Notes: generated from the letters alone by a model not told the origin. Shown: positions 7,288-14,616, counted from the first letter of the stretch. The stretch is 24,604 bases of DNA from Ruminococcaceae bacterium UBA1405 (GCA_002305685.1 DBQB01000010.1:34735-59338), one strand, 5' to 3'. A program made the numbers and translations.

Positions 7288-8562
7288 ATGTCTGTTAGAG
7301 TAATTGTCGGCTCCCAGTGGGGAGACGAGGGCAAGGGAAAGATTATCGATATCCTTGCTTCCCGCGCCGATGTGGTCATCCGTTCCGCCGGCGGCAACAA
7401 TGCCGGCCATACTGTAAAAAACGGCGATGAGGTCTATAAGCTTCGTCTGATTCCCTCCGGTATCCTGTATCCCAAGACCCTCTGTCTGATCGGCAGCGGC
7501 GTGGTGCTGGACCCCAAGGTTATTTTGGAGGAGATCGACGGTCTCCAGGCCAGAGGGGTTACCTGCGAAAACCTGCGGATCGATCCCCGTGCCCATATCA
7601 TCATGCCCTGGCACATTGCCCTGGACGGCATGAGCGAGAAGATGCGGGGCTCTTCCGAGATTGGCACCACCAAGCGCGGCATCGGTCCCTGTTATATGGA
7701 TAAGGCCGAGCGCTGCGGCATCCGTTTTTACGATCTGGCTCATCCTGAGCTTTTTGCCAAGAAGGCCAAGGAAGTGGGCGAGCTGAAGAACCTGATTATC
7801 ACCAAGGTTTACGGCGAAGCGCCGGTGGACGTGGACGCGGTGATCGCTGAGTACACCGAGTACGGCAAACGTCTGAGCAAATATATGGCGGATGTCTCTG
7901 TATTGGCCTATGAGGCTTGCAAATCCGGCAAAGAAGTACTTTTTGAGGGCGCTCAGGGTACTTTGCTGGATCTGGATATGGGAACCTATCCCTATGTCAC
8001 CTCCTCTCATCCCATCTCCGGCGGTGTCTGCACCGGTACCGGCATCGGGCCCACTGTGGTGGACGACGTTCTGGGCATCGCCAAAGCCTATACCACCCGG
8101 GTGGGCAAAGGTCCTTTCCCCACTGAGCTTTTTGATGAGACCGGCGATCTGATCCGGGAGCGGGGCTTTGAGTTTGGCACCGTCACCGGCCGTCCCAGAA
8201 GAACCGGTTGGTTTGATGCGGTGATCATCCGTCACGCGGTGCGTGTCAATGGTTTGACCGGCCTTGCCGTCAACAAGATCGATACCCTCAGCGGAATTGG
8301 TGATCTCAAGGTTTGTGTGGCTTACAAAAAGAGCGACGGGACCATCCTGAAGGATTTCCCGGCGACATTGGAAGAGCTGGCGGAATGTGAGCCGATTTAT
8401 GAGACCGTCAAGGGATTTTCCGGCGATCTTTCCACCTGCACCAGCTATGACCAGCTTCCCGAGGACTGCAAAGCTTATATCAACAAGCTTGAGGAACTCT
8501 GCGGTTGTCCCATTAAGATGGTTGGCGTAGGTCCTTCCAGAGAGCAAAATTTGGAACGGTAA
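7288..8562 (+). CDS. purA: Adenylosuccinate synthetase
   Basis: PurA joins IMP and aspartate using GTP to make adenylosuccinate, the first committed step to AMP; PurB (16110-17540) completes it. The protein is 424 residues, normal for bacteria. Visible motifs are the P-loop-like GSQWGDEGKGK (8-18) with catalytic Asp13, SAGGNNAGHT with His41, GTTKRGIGPCYMDKAER for IMP binding, FEGAQGTLLDLDMGTYPYVT, and VTGRPRRTGW (299-308), which contacts aspartate and GTP. All catalytic residues appear intact. The start follows GAGGG seven bases upstream. It is transcribed alone from the promoter at 7155-7183 and ends at the hairpin at 8616-8658. Cytoplasmic. Confidence 0.98.
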   Translation: MSVRVIVGSQWGDEGKGKIIDILASRADVVIRSAGGNNAGHTVKNGDEVYKLRLIPSGILYPKTLCLIGSGVVLDPKVILEEIDGLQARGVTCENLRIDPRAHIIMPWHIALDGMSEKMRGSSEIGTTKRGIGPCYMDKAERCGIRFYDLAHPELFAKKAKEVGELKNLIITKVYGEAPVDVDAVIAEYTEYGKRLSKYMADVSVLAYEACKSGKEVLFEGAQGTLLDLDMGTYPYVTSSHPISGGVCTGTGIGPTVVDDVLGIAKAYTTRVGKGPFPTELFDETGDLIRERGFEFGTVTGRPRRTGWFDAVIIRHAVRVNGLTGLAVNKIDTLSGIGDLKVCVAYKKSDGTILKDFPATLEELAECEPIYETVKGFSGDLSTCTSYDQLPEDCKAYINKLEELCGCPIKMVGVGPSREQNLER

Positions 8563-8615
8563 GGTTTTGTGGGATTCTTTGTCATACGGTAGCTTATATG
8601 GCAAAGAAAATTGTA

Positions 8616-8663
8616 TGCCCTGACCCTGACTGTTTGGTGCAGTCGGTGTGCCAGGGCAGTTTT
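8616..8663 (+). terminator. Probable purA terminator
   Basis: TGCCCTG (8616-8622) pairs with CAGGGCA (8652-8658), with an inner CTGACTG/CAGTCGG helix, followed by a short GTTTTA tail. It is 53 bases after the purA stop. The T tail is short, so some read-through into the PHP gene is possible. Confidence 0.6.
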
Positions 8664-8748
8664 ATGGGTAAAACAGGGGAGCGGTGTTTTAAGCCCGGCT
8701 CCATCCGGTGAAAGACGCGCGACGGCGCAGGGCGCGAAAAGATTTCTT

Positions 8749-8767
8749 GGATACCGTATGGGTATCC
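8749..8767 (+). other. Hairpin next to the PHP-gene ribosome binding site
   Basis: GGATACC (8749-8755) pairs with GGTATCC (8761-8767) around GTATG. It ends about four bases before AGGAGG. It may influence ribosome access, but there is no sign of a competing structure that would make it a switch. Confidence 0.45.
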
Positions 8768-8784
8768 TGTCAGGAGGTAGCGAT

Positions 8785-9628
8785 ATGGAAGTTCGTGGCA
8801 TCAAACTCCACGATATGCATCTTCATATCCAAAAGGGTAGTACAGTACAGCAATATCTGCAAAAGGCCCAAACTCTGGGGATTGAGTTGATGGGAATCAC
8901 CGAACATGTCTGGGATATGTCTTCTGTACCGGTGGAACACACCGCCCACAGCGCTGTGGGATTGGCATATTACCAGGACAAAACGCTGGAGCGGGTGCTG
9001 GAGATGCGCCGGTCTTATGAACAGGAAACCGTCTCCGGCGATGGAATTCCCCAGCTGTTTTGGGGATGCGAGACAGAATTTGCCGGACCGTTGGGAAAGG
9101 TAGGAATATCGGGGGAAAGAGCGAAACTGCTGGAGTATGTGGTGACCCCCCCATTCCCATTTCTACCTTCCCGGTTTTACCTATCCGGCCGATATGCAGG
9201 AGCCTAAAGCGCTGGCTGGTTATATGGTGGATACCTTCTGCCAGGTGGCTCTTTGTCCGGTAACCGACATCATCGCTCATCCCTTTGATCCCACCGCCGC
9301 CGATTTTCAGCAGCCTGAAATGCTGCGGGAGATTTTCATGCACCTGCCGCATCAGCAGCTGATTTACTGTTTTTCTATGGCGGCCAAACAGCAGAAGGTG
9401 ATCGAGATCAATCTGGGCTCCTTTGTACATGGGGTAAAAAACGAGCTGTACCGGCAGACCTATCTTCCGATGTTTGCCGCGGCAAAGGAGGCGGGATGCA
9501 AATTCTGCCTGGCCTCCGATGCCCAGAAACCTGAGGATTTACAGCGGATTTGTCCCGAAAATGTGGAATATCTGATAGACGAGCTGAAACTGACGGCGGA
9601 AGATTTTGCACTTCCAAGTCGGGAATAA
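8785..9628 (+). pseudogene. PHP-domain phosphoesterase, interrupted by a one-base frameshift
   Basis: The PHP superfamily includes histidinol phosphatase-like, metal-dependent phosphoesterases. The first frame starts at the ATG after AGGAGGTAGCGAT and shows the metal-binding DMHLH, GITEHVW and GCETEF. It then goes wrong at a run of seven C (9146-9152) and stops at 9207. Reading six C instead gives VVTPHSHFYLPGFTYPAD and joins without gap to the second frame, which carries DIIAHPFDP, VIEINLGSF and CLASDAQKPED, the remaining PHP ligand motifs, and ends at 9628. The repaired protein is 280 residues with a complete set of motifs. As written, the product loses half its metal ligands and should be inactive. 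The second part has no ribosome binding site of its own. Exact substrate unknown. Confidence 0.88.
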
Positions 9629-9687
9629 AGATTGCATTTATATATTTATATAATTATCTAAATAGTGACTGCACCCATTGGAAGAGG

Positions 9688-9723
9688 AAAGGGGAGGACG
9701 CTCTGGCGTCCTCCCCTTTTGTT
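9688..9723. terminator. Strong terminator between the PHP gene and pyk
   Basis: AAAGGGGAGGACGC (9688-9701) pairs perfectly with GCGTCCTCCCCTTT (9706-9719) around TCTG, followed by TTTTGTT on the plus strand. It ends the PHP transcript. On the minus strand the T tract is weaker (CCCCTTTCC), giving a back-up stop for pyk. Confidence 0.88.
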
Positions 9724-9747
9724 CCGTGCGGTTAAAAAGTTTAGGCG

Positions 9748-9770
9748 GAAAAGGTTTTTGCAACCTTTTT
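9748..9770 (-). terminator. Hairpin immediately after the pyk stop codon
   Basis: AAAAGGTT (9749-9756) and AACCTTTT (9762-9769) form an 8-bp stem four bases beyond the pyk stop. On the minus strand the descending arm ends in TTTT, so it can act as a weak terminator ahead of the stronger one at 9688-9723. Confidence 0.6.
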
Positions 9771-9774
9771 CAGA

Positions 9775-11223
9775 TTACATGGGTTCTCCTACAATACTGG
9801 CTTTGATCATATTGGTTTTTCCGGGGATTCCCAGCGGCACCCCGGCGGTGAGCACAACGGTATCTCCTTCGTCCACAAATCCCGCCTGAAGCGCGGACTG
9901 GACCGCATGGGCAAACAGGGCGTCGGAATCCTCCTGCTCCTCGATGAGCAGCGGCACAATCCCCCAGCAGAGATTCATCTGGCGGCAGACGTTTTTGTAG
10001 GTGGTGCAGCCGATGATGGGGCAGGGCGGGCGGTAACGGGAGATCATCTTGGCGGTGACGCCGGATTTTGTGACGGTGATAATGGCCGCTGCATCCAGAT
10101 CGTCGGCGGTGGTACAGGTGGCGTGGGAGATGGCGTTGGTGATGCCGGGATCCCCCAAACGGGATTTGGCCCGCAGTGCGGCGCGAAAATCGATGTCCGC
10201 CTCGGTGCGTTTGGCGATCCGTACCATGGTTTTGACCGCTTCCAGGGGATATTTTCCCGCTGCGGTTTCTCCGGAAAGCATGATGGCGCTGGTACCATCA
10301 TAGATGGCATTGGCCACGTCGGTGGTCTCGGCGCGGGTGGGTCGGGGGTTTTTGATCATGGAATCCAACATTTGGGTGGCAGTGATGACCTGTTTGCCTT
10401 CCCGGCACGCGCGGTTGATCATATCCTTTTGGACTACCGGGACGTCCTCCAACGGGATTTCCACCCCCATATCGCCTCTTGCCACCATGATGCCGTCAGC
10501 AACCCTGAGGATTTCATCCAGGTTGTCCACACCCTGCTGGTTTTCAATCTTGGCGATGATATTGATGGTATTACATCCGTGTTCCTCTAAGATCTTGCGG
10601 ATCTGGAGGATATCGTCGGCGGTACGGGTGAAGGAGGCGGCGATAAAGTCAAAATCCTGCTCGATGCCGAAAACGATGTCGTCATAATCCTTTTTGCTGA
10701 TGAAAGGCATACGCAGTTCCACGTTGGGGACGTTGATGCCTTTGCGGTTGGAGATACGGCCGCCGTTGATGACCCGGCAGGTGATGTCGGTTTTGGTGAT
10801 GATTTCCACTTCCATATCGATGAGGCCGTCGTCAATGAGGATATGGTCGCCGGGTTTGACGTCCTTGACCAGATTTTTGTAGGTGATGGAAACCTGCTTC
10901 TCGTCCCCTTGGATCTCACGGGAGGTGAGGGTAAAACTCTGGTTTTCTTTCAGTTCCACCGCACCTTGGGCAAAGGTACCGATACGGATTTCCGGCCCTT
11001 TGGTGTCCAACATGGCCGCGATGGGCAGATGCAGCTCCCGGCGAAGGCGTTTGACTGCTTCCAGGCGTTTTCCCTGCTCCTCATGGGTACCATGGGAAAA
11101 ATTGAAACGGGCTACGTCCATGCCCGCTTTCATCAATTCTCTCAGGACGTTTTCGTCATCTGTAGAAGGACCAAGGGTACATACAATCTTGGTTTTTCGC
11201 CGGTTGGAAAGAAGATTGCTCAT
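9775..11223 (-). CDS. pyk: Pyruvate kinase
   Basis: This enzyme converts phosphoenolpyruvate and ADP to pyruvate and ATP in the last step of glycolysis. It has 482 residues: the A/B/C-domain core without the extra C-terminal PEP-utiliser-like domain found in some Bacillus enzymes. Motifs are RKTKIVCTLGPS (9-20), the active-site RFNFSHG (39-45), DTKGPEIR (73-80), the catalytic IIAKIENQQG with Lys225 and Glu227, ARGDMGVEIP with Asp251, and ATQMLDSMIKNPRPTRAE. The B-domain cap lies at about 82-175. AAGGAG lies upstream but rather far from the ATG (13 bases); no better in-frame start exists. It is divergent from asnS, with a near-consensus promoter and a leader of about 155 bases. Cytoplasmic. 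Confidence 0.97.
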   Translation of the reverse strand: MSNLLSNRRKTKIVCTLGPSTDDENVLRELMKAGMDVARFNFSHGTHEEQGKRLEAVKRLRRELHLPIAAMLDTKGPEIRIGTFAQGAVELKENQSFTLTSREIQGDEKQVSITYKNLVKDVKPGDHILIDDGLIDMEVEIITKTDITCRVINGGRISNRKGINVPNVELRMPFISKKDYDDIVFGIEQDFDFIAASFTRTADDILQIRKILEEHGCNTINIIAKIENQQGVDNLDEILRVADGIMVARGDMGVEIPLEDVPVVQKDMINRACREGKQVITATQMLDSMIKNPRPTRAETTDVANAIYDGTSAIMLSGETAAGKYPLEAVKTMVRIAKRTEADIDFRAALRAKSRLGDPGITNAISHATCTTADDLDAAAIITVTKSGVTAKMISRYRPPCPIIGCTTYKNVCRQMNLCWGIVPLLIEEQEDSDALFAHAVQSALQAGFVDEGDTVVLTAGVPLGIPGKTNMIKASIVGEPM

Positions 11224-11386
11224 AAATACGATCCCACTCCTTTGATTGATAAAGATGAGTGCACAGCGGCTGCCTGACCAGAAAGATCCACCGCTGACTT
11301 TTCCGCAGGATTTCTATGCCGAATTTGGGGCAGAATCCTGAATAAAATCCAACCTATTTATAATATGGCATCTTTGGGACATTTTT

Positions 11387-11415
11387 AATATAACAGACCG
11401 CTTCAAAATTGTCAA
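11387..11415 (-). promoter_or_regulatory. pyk promoter
   Basis: On the minus strand a perfect TTGACA (11410-11415) is followed after exactly 17 bases by TATATT (11387-11392). This is among the best sigma-A-type promoters in the window and fits a highly expressed glycolytic gene. Confidence 0.82.
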
Positions 11416-11443
11416 TTCCCAATGTCTCATATGTGATGCAGTG

Positions 11444-11457
11444 TATTTTGCAAAATA
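11444..11457. promoter_or_regulatory. Perfect palindrome upstream of the pyk promoter (candidate operator)
   Basis: TATTTTGCAAAATA is a perfect 14-base palindrome. It overlaps a larger inverted repeat, CTCATAT (11426-11432) and ATATGAG (11455-11461). It sits about 30 bases upstream of the pyk -35 box, a place where activators or repressors bind. It is not a cre-type site as I know it. The binding protein is unknown. Confidence 0.35.
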
Positions 11458-11597
11458 TGAGGGAAAAGTATTGCCGCTACGCCAAAAATCCGATGACGTT
11501 AACGACAAATCATCACAATGTTGAGACTGTAAAATTTATGTATTTTTTATCGAAAAAATATTCATGAATGCGGCGGCAGGGGATTTTGCAAAGAAGG

Positions 11598-11627
11598 TTG
11601 CGTTTTTCCATAGATCTGTACTATAAT
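11598..11627 (+). promoter_or_regulatory. asnS promoter
   Basis: TTGCGT (11598-11603) and a perfect TATAAT (11622-11627) are spaced by 18 bases. Transcription should start near 11634, leaving a leader of about 98 bases. Confidence 0.7.
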
Positions 11628-11661
11628 AACGTAAATGGATTGAATGGTTTTGATACGCTGC

Positions 11662-11693
11662 ACCCGCCCCGGTGGGAAAATGGCGGGGCAGGT
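11662..11693 (+). other. Hairpin in the asnS leader
   Basis: GCCCCG (11666-11671) pairs with CGGGGC (11684-11689). After a C-A mismatch the stem continues as ACC/GGT (11662-11664 with 11691-11693). No T tail follows, so it is not a terminator, and there is no T-box sequence. It ends about 20 bases before the ribosome binding site. Role unknown. Confidence 0.5.
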
Positions 11694-11731
11694 AAACGGA
11701 AATCCAATTCGGAAATGGAGATAAGGATATT

Positions 11732-13132
11732 ATGCAGAGAACAGAGATTAAGACGCTGTATACCTCTAACCCCGGTGAGGGAAAGCTGACGGTATGCGGA
11801 TGGGTTCGCACCATCCGTTCCTCCAAAGCGCTGGGATTTATCGAACTCAACGACGGCTCTTCCTTCCAGAATTTGCAGGTGGTTTTCGAGGATGGAAAGG
11901 TCGATAATTTTAAAGAGATTTCCAAACTCAACGTGGGTTCCGCTTTGGCGGTTCACGGGACCCTGGTGCTGACTCCCGACGCCAAGCAGCCCTTTGAGGT
12001 GCACGCCGACGCCATCGAGATTGAAGGGAAATCTTCCCCGGAATACCCTCTTCAGAAAAAACGCCACTCCCTGGAATATCTGCGCACCATTGCCCATCTT
12101 CGCCCCAGAGCCAACACCTTTAACGCGGTGTTTCGGGTGCGGGCGGTGGCAGCGTATGCCATCCATAAATTCTTCAACGAGCGGGGCTTTGTCTACAGCC
12201 ATACCCCGCTGATTACTGCCAGCGACTGTGAGGGCGCCGGTGAAATGTTCCGGGTAACCACCCTGGACCCGGTAAACCCGCCGCTCAACGAGGACGGTAC
12301 GGTGGATTATACCCAGGATTTCTTTGGGAAACCCACCAGCCTGACCGTTTCCGGCCAGCTGGAAGCCGAATGTATGGCCATGGCTTTTGGCAAGGTATAT
12401 ACCTTTGGACCTACCTTCCGTGCAGAGCAGTCCTACACCCAGCGCCATGCGGCGGAGTTTTGGATGATTGAGCCGGAAATTGCCTTTGCGGATCTGCAGG
12501 ACGATATGCAGCTTGCCTCCGATATGATCAAATCGGTGCTCTCCTATGTATTGGAGCAGTGTCCCAACGAGATGAAGTTCTTCAACGATTTTTACGATAA
12601 AGGTTTGCTGGAGCGGTTGGACGGCATCATCCATTCGGATTTTGCCAGAGTCACCTACACCGAAGCGGTGGCGCAGCTGGAGAAGGTACAGCAGGAAAAT
12701 CCCCAGCAGTTTGATTATCCAGTCTCCTGGGGCTGCGATCTGCAGACCGAACATGAGAGATATCTCACCGAGCAGATCTACAAAAAACCGGTGTTTGTCA
12801 CCGACTATCCCAAGGAAATCAAGGCGTTTTATATGCGCATGAACGACGACAACAAGACGGTTGCGGCGGTGGATCTGCTTGTGCCGGGTGTCGGGGAGAT
12901 CATCGGCGGCAGCCAGCGTGAGGAGCGTCTGGACGTTCTGCTGGGCAGAATGCAGGAGCTGGGACTCAATCCCGACGATTACAGCTGGTATCTGGATCTG
13001 CGGCGGTATGGAGGAACCAAACACGCCGGATTTGGTCTGGGCTTTGAGCGGCTGATTATGTATATCACCGGCATCTCCAACATCCGGGATGTGCTCCCAT
13101 TCCCCAGAACCACCGGTTCCGCCGATTTCTAA
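11732..13132 (+). CDS. asnS: Asparaginyl-tRNA synthetase
   Basis: This class II enzyme charges tRNA-Asn with asparagine. The protein has 466 residues, the usual bacterial length. The N-terminal OB-fold anticodon-binding domain (about 17-100) begins KLTVCGWVRTIRSSKALGFI. The catalytic domain carries motif 2, FGPTFRAEQSYTQRHAAEFW (225-244), followed by MIEPEIAF, and motif 3 at about 432-447 (GFGLGFERLIMY), followed by the closing RDVLPFPRT. These features separate AsnS from AspS and LysS. The ATG follows GGAGATAAGGATATT. It has its own promoter; larC1 follows 174 bases later with no convincing terminator between them. Presence of AsnS suggests direct tRNA-Asn charging, though the amidotransferase route could coexist. 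Cytoplasmic. Confidence 0.97.
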   Translation: MQRTEIKTLYTSNPGEGKLTVCGWVRTIRSSKALGFIELNDGSSFQNLQVVFEDGKVDNFKEISKLNVGSALAVHGTLVLTPDAKQPFEVHADAIEIEGKSSPEYPLQKKRHSLEYLRTIAHLRPRANTFNAVFRVRAVAAYAIHKFFNERGFVYSHTPLITASDCEGAGEMFRVTTLDPVNPPLNEDGTVDYTQDFFGKPTSLTVSGQLEAECMAMAFGKVYTFGPTFRAEQSYTQRHAAEFWMIEPEIAFADLQDDMQLASDMIKSVLSYVLEQCPNEMKFFNDFYDKGLLERLDGIIHSDFARVTYTEAVAQLEKVQQENPQQFDYPVSWGCDLQTEHERYLTEQIYKKPVFVTDYPKEIKAFYMRMNDDNKTVAAVDLLVPGVGEIIGGSQREERLDVLLGRMQELGLNPDDYSWYLDLRRYGGTKHAGFGLGFERLIMYITGISNIRDVLPFPRTTGSADF

Positions 13133-13306
13133 GTTGTCAGCAAGGTTATCGGTACCGCGGGTCCTGCAAGACCGGTCAGGAAGGCCGGCAGGCCGGTGAG
13201 GCCAGCAAGCATCTCTATCTGGTGGACAAAAGATTTTGCACACGGGCAACGTTTGAAGCAATGCCCTCCACATGGAAAGAAACATCATGTCAGGAGGACG
13301 GTTACC

Positions 13307-14302
13307 ATGGCAAAAGAACTGTATTTTGAATGTTATTCCGGCATCAGCGGCGATATGACCGTTGCGGCCTTGTTGGATCTGGGCGCCGATCGGAAGGCGT
13401 TGGAGGATGGCCTTGCCTCTCTCGGGATAGATGGATATCGCCTGTCTTTTTCCCGCGCCAACAAAAACGGCATCGATGCCTATGATTTTTGTGTGGAATT
13501 GACCGAAACGGAAGAACATCCCCACGACCATGACCATGGCCACGGGGAACATCCTCATGAGCACCCCCACGACCATGACCATGACCACGGGGAACACCCC
13601 CATGAGCATCCCCACGACCATGACCATGGCCACGGGGAACATCCTCATGAGCACCCTCACGACCATGACCATGGCCACGGGGAACATCCTCATGAGCATC
13701 CCCACATCCATGACCATAGCCACGGGGTACATCCCCATGGCGTTGGGGAATCAGCCCATATCCATGCGCATCCCCACGTTCATCGCGGTTTGCCGGAGAT
13801 TCTGGCGATCATCGATTCCGGCGCCATCACCGAAGGCGCCAAGGCAATCGCGAAAAAGATATTTTATGTGGTAGCCGAGGCGGAGGCCAAGGTACATGGA
13901 AAGTCCATCGATGAGGTCCATTTTCACGAGGTTGGAGCGGTGGATTCCATTGTGGATATTGTGGGAGCCGCCATCTGTCTGGACAATCTGGGGATTGAGA
14001 AGGTCTATGCGTCTCCCTTATACGAGGGGACGGGGTATGTTCGCTGTCAGCACGGATTGATGCCGGTGCCTGCCCCTGCCACCGCCCAAATCTGTGCCAA
14101 CTACCATATCCCGCTGAAGATTACCGCCAACAAAGGGGAGATGGTCACCCCCACCGGCGCTGCCATCATAGCGGCTTTGGCGGACCAATTTTCTCTGCCG
14201 GATGTTTTTGTCCCCGAAAAGATCGGGGTTGGCGCTGGCAAAAAGGATTTTGTTTGTGCCAATGTGCTGCGGGTATATCTGTTGGGGGAGCGTCAGCGGT
14301 GA
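13307..14302 (+). CDS. larC1: Nickel pincer cofactor biosynthesis protein LarC1 with His-rich insert
   Basis: LarC inserts nickel into the pyridinium dithiocarboxylate cofactor used by lactate racemase and related enzymes. This 331-residue protein matches the LarC1 part: ELYFECYSGISGDMTVAALL at the N-terminus, then EVHFHEVGAVDSIVDIVGAA, YEGTGYVRCQHGLMPVPAPA, and GEMVTPTGAAI near the C-terminus. Residues 71-159 are a low-complexity insert with about 40 histidines, probably binding or storing nickel. AGGAGG nine bases before the ATG at 13307 sets the start; the open frame further upstream is not used. In Lactobacillus, LarC is completed by a LarC2 part through ribosomal frameshifting. Here the frame ends at GERQR and nothing resembling LarC2 follows. 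No larA, larB or larE is in the window. Confidence 0.9.
   Translation: MAKELYFECYSGISGDMTVAALLDLGADRKALEDGLASLGIDGYRLSFSRANKNGIDAYDFCVELTETEEHPHDHDHGHGEHPHEHPHDHDHDHGEHPHEHPHDHDHGHGEHPHEHPHDHDHGHGEHPHEHPHIHDHSHGVHPHGVGESAHIHAHPHVHRGLPEILAIIDSGAITEGAKAIAKKIFYVVAEAEAKVHGKSIDEVHFHEVGAVDSIVDIVGAAICLDNLGIEKVYASPLYEGTGYVRCQHGLMPVPAPATAQICANYHIPLKITANKGEMVTPTGAAIIAALADQFSLPDVFVPEKIGVGAGKKDFVCANVLRVYLLGERQR
13517..13729 (+). repeat. 45-bp tandem repeat encoding a His-rich tract
   Basis: A partial 33-bp unit (13517-13549) is followed by four full 45-bp units starting at 13550, 13595, 13640 and 13685. The encoded 15-residue unit is HPHEHPHDHDHGHGE, with changes to HDHDHGE in the first full unit and IHDHSHGV in the last. 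The copies are nearly identical at DNA level, so copy number may vary between strains. The unit is a whole number of codons, so gain or loss keeps the frame. Confidence 0.92.
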
Positions 14303-14446
14303 GCGGAAGGCTTTCCTTCAGTAGAAAGCCCTATCGTTGCAACGAACAATGGTTGTAAGTTTTGGAGGAAGTTCTGTTCAAAACGGCAAAAAAGGTCATA
14401 GAAACCCGCCTGTTTTGCTGTAAAATGCAGGATTTGAAAAAACAAC

Positions 14447-14475
14447 TTGTAAAAACCGAGAAAATCGTATATACT
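14447..14475 (+). promoter_or_regulatory. Promoter upstream of the aminotransferase gene
   Basis: TTGTAA (14447-14452) and TATACT (14470-14475) are exactly 17 bases apart. Transcription should begin near 14482, about 150 bases before the TTG start and only about 30 bases before a terminator-like hairpin. Confidence 0.72.
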
Positions 14476-14513
14476 TTAGAATGCTCGGCGTAGGGGTTTG
14501 AGAAATGTTGATG

Positions 14514-14555
14514 ATTGCCTGTCTGTGCCGCAGCATAGACAGGCAATTTGTTTTT
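14514..14555 (+). terminator. Terminator in the leader: candidate attenuator or small-RNA terminator
   Basis: ATTGCCTGTCT (14514-14524) pairs perfectly with AGACAGGCAAT (14537-14547), followed by TTGTTTTT. This is a well-formed intrinsic terminator placed between a promoter and the aminotransferase start. Transcripts stopping here would be about 75 bases long. No antiterminator partner or known riboswitch fold was identified. Confidence 0.7.
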
Positions 14556-14616
14556 CAGCGATTTTCCCCCAGCCGCCGTCGAAACCTGTTGAGACATTAT
14601 ACTTTCTTACGAATAC

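Larger units (their letters stand above)
11224..11731. other. 508-base divergent regulatory region between pyk and asnS
   Basis: This gap holds the leader and promoter of pyk on the minus strand, and the promoter and leader of asnS on the plus strand. Between them lies AT-rich DNA with several short palindromes: TATTTTGCAAAATA at 11444-11457, CGTTAACG near 11500 and ATTCATGAAT near 11560. A 64-codon minus-strand open frame (11314-11508) runs straight through the pyk promoter and is not believed. I see no T-box or other known riboswitch. Confidence 0.6.

Noticed and set aside
7264..8604. Minus-strand open frame of 446 codons antisense to purA
   Set aside because: It covers purA end to end; PurA motifs are complete, so this is a codon-bias shadow.
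9140..9210. Programmed ribosomal frameshift in the PHP gene
   Set aside because: A long C run could in principle slip, but PHP proteins of this type are not known to use frameshifting, there is no stimulatory structure I can see, and the DUF2200 gene shows the same kind of lesion in the other direction. Length error or mutation is simpler.
11314..11508. Small minus-strand gene of 64 codons in the pyk-asnS gap
   Set aside because: It overlaps the near-perfect pyk promoter, has no ribosome binding site and has no recognisable protein features.
11634..11731. T-box riboswitch before asnS
   Set aside because: No conserved T-box bases or long specifier-stem architecture; the leader is too short.
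13517..13729. CRISPR array
   Set aside because: The repeat is a contiguous 45-bp coding tandem repeat without spacers, in frame within larC1.
11621..13738. Minus-strand open frame of 705 codons antisense to asnS and larC1
   Set aside because: It is the shadow of two clear plus-strand genes. Its repetitive N-terminus is the His repeat read backwards, it has no ribosome binding site, and it runs through the asnS promoter region.
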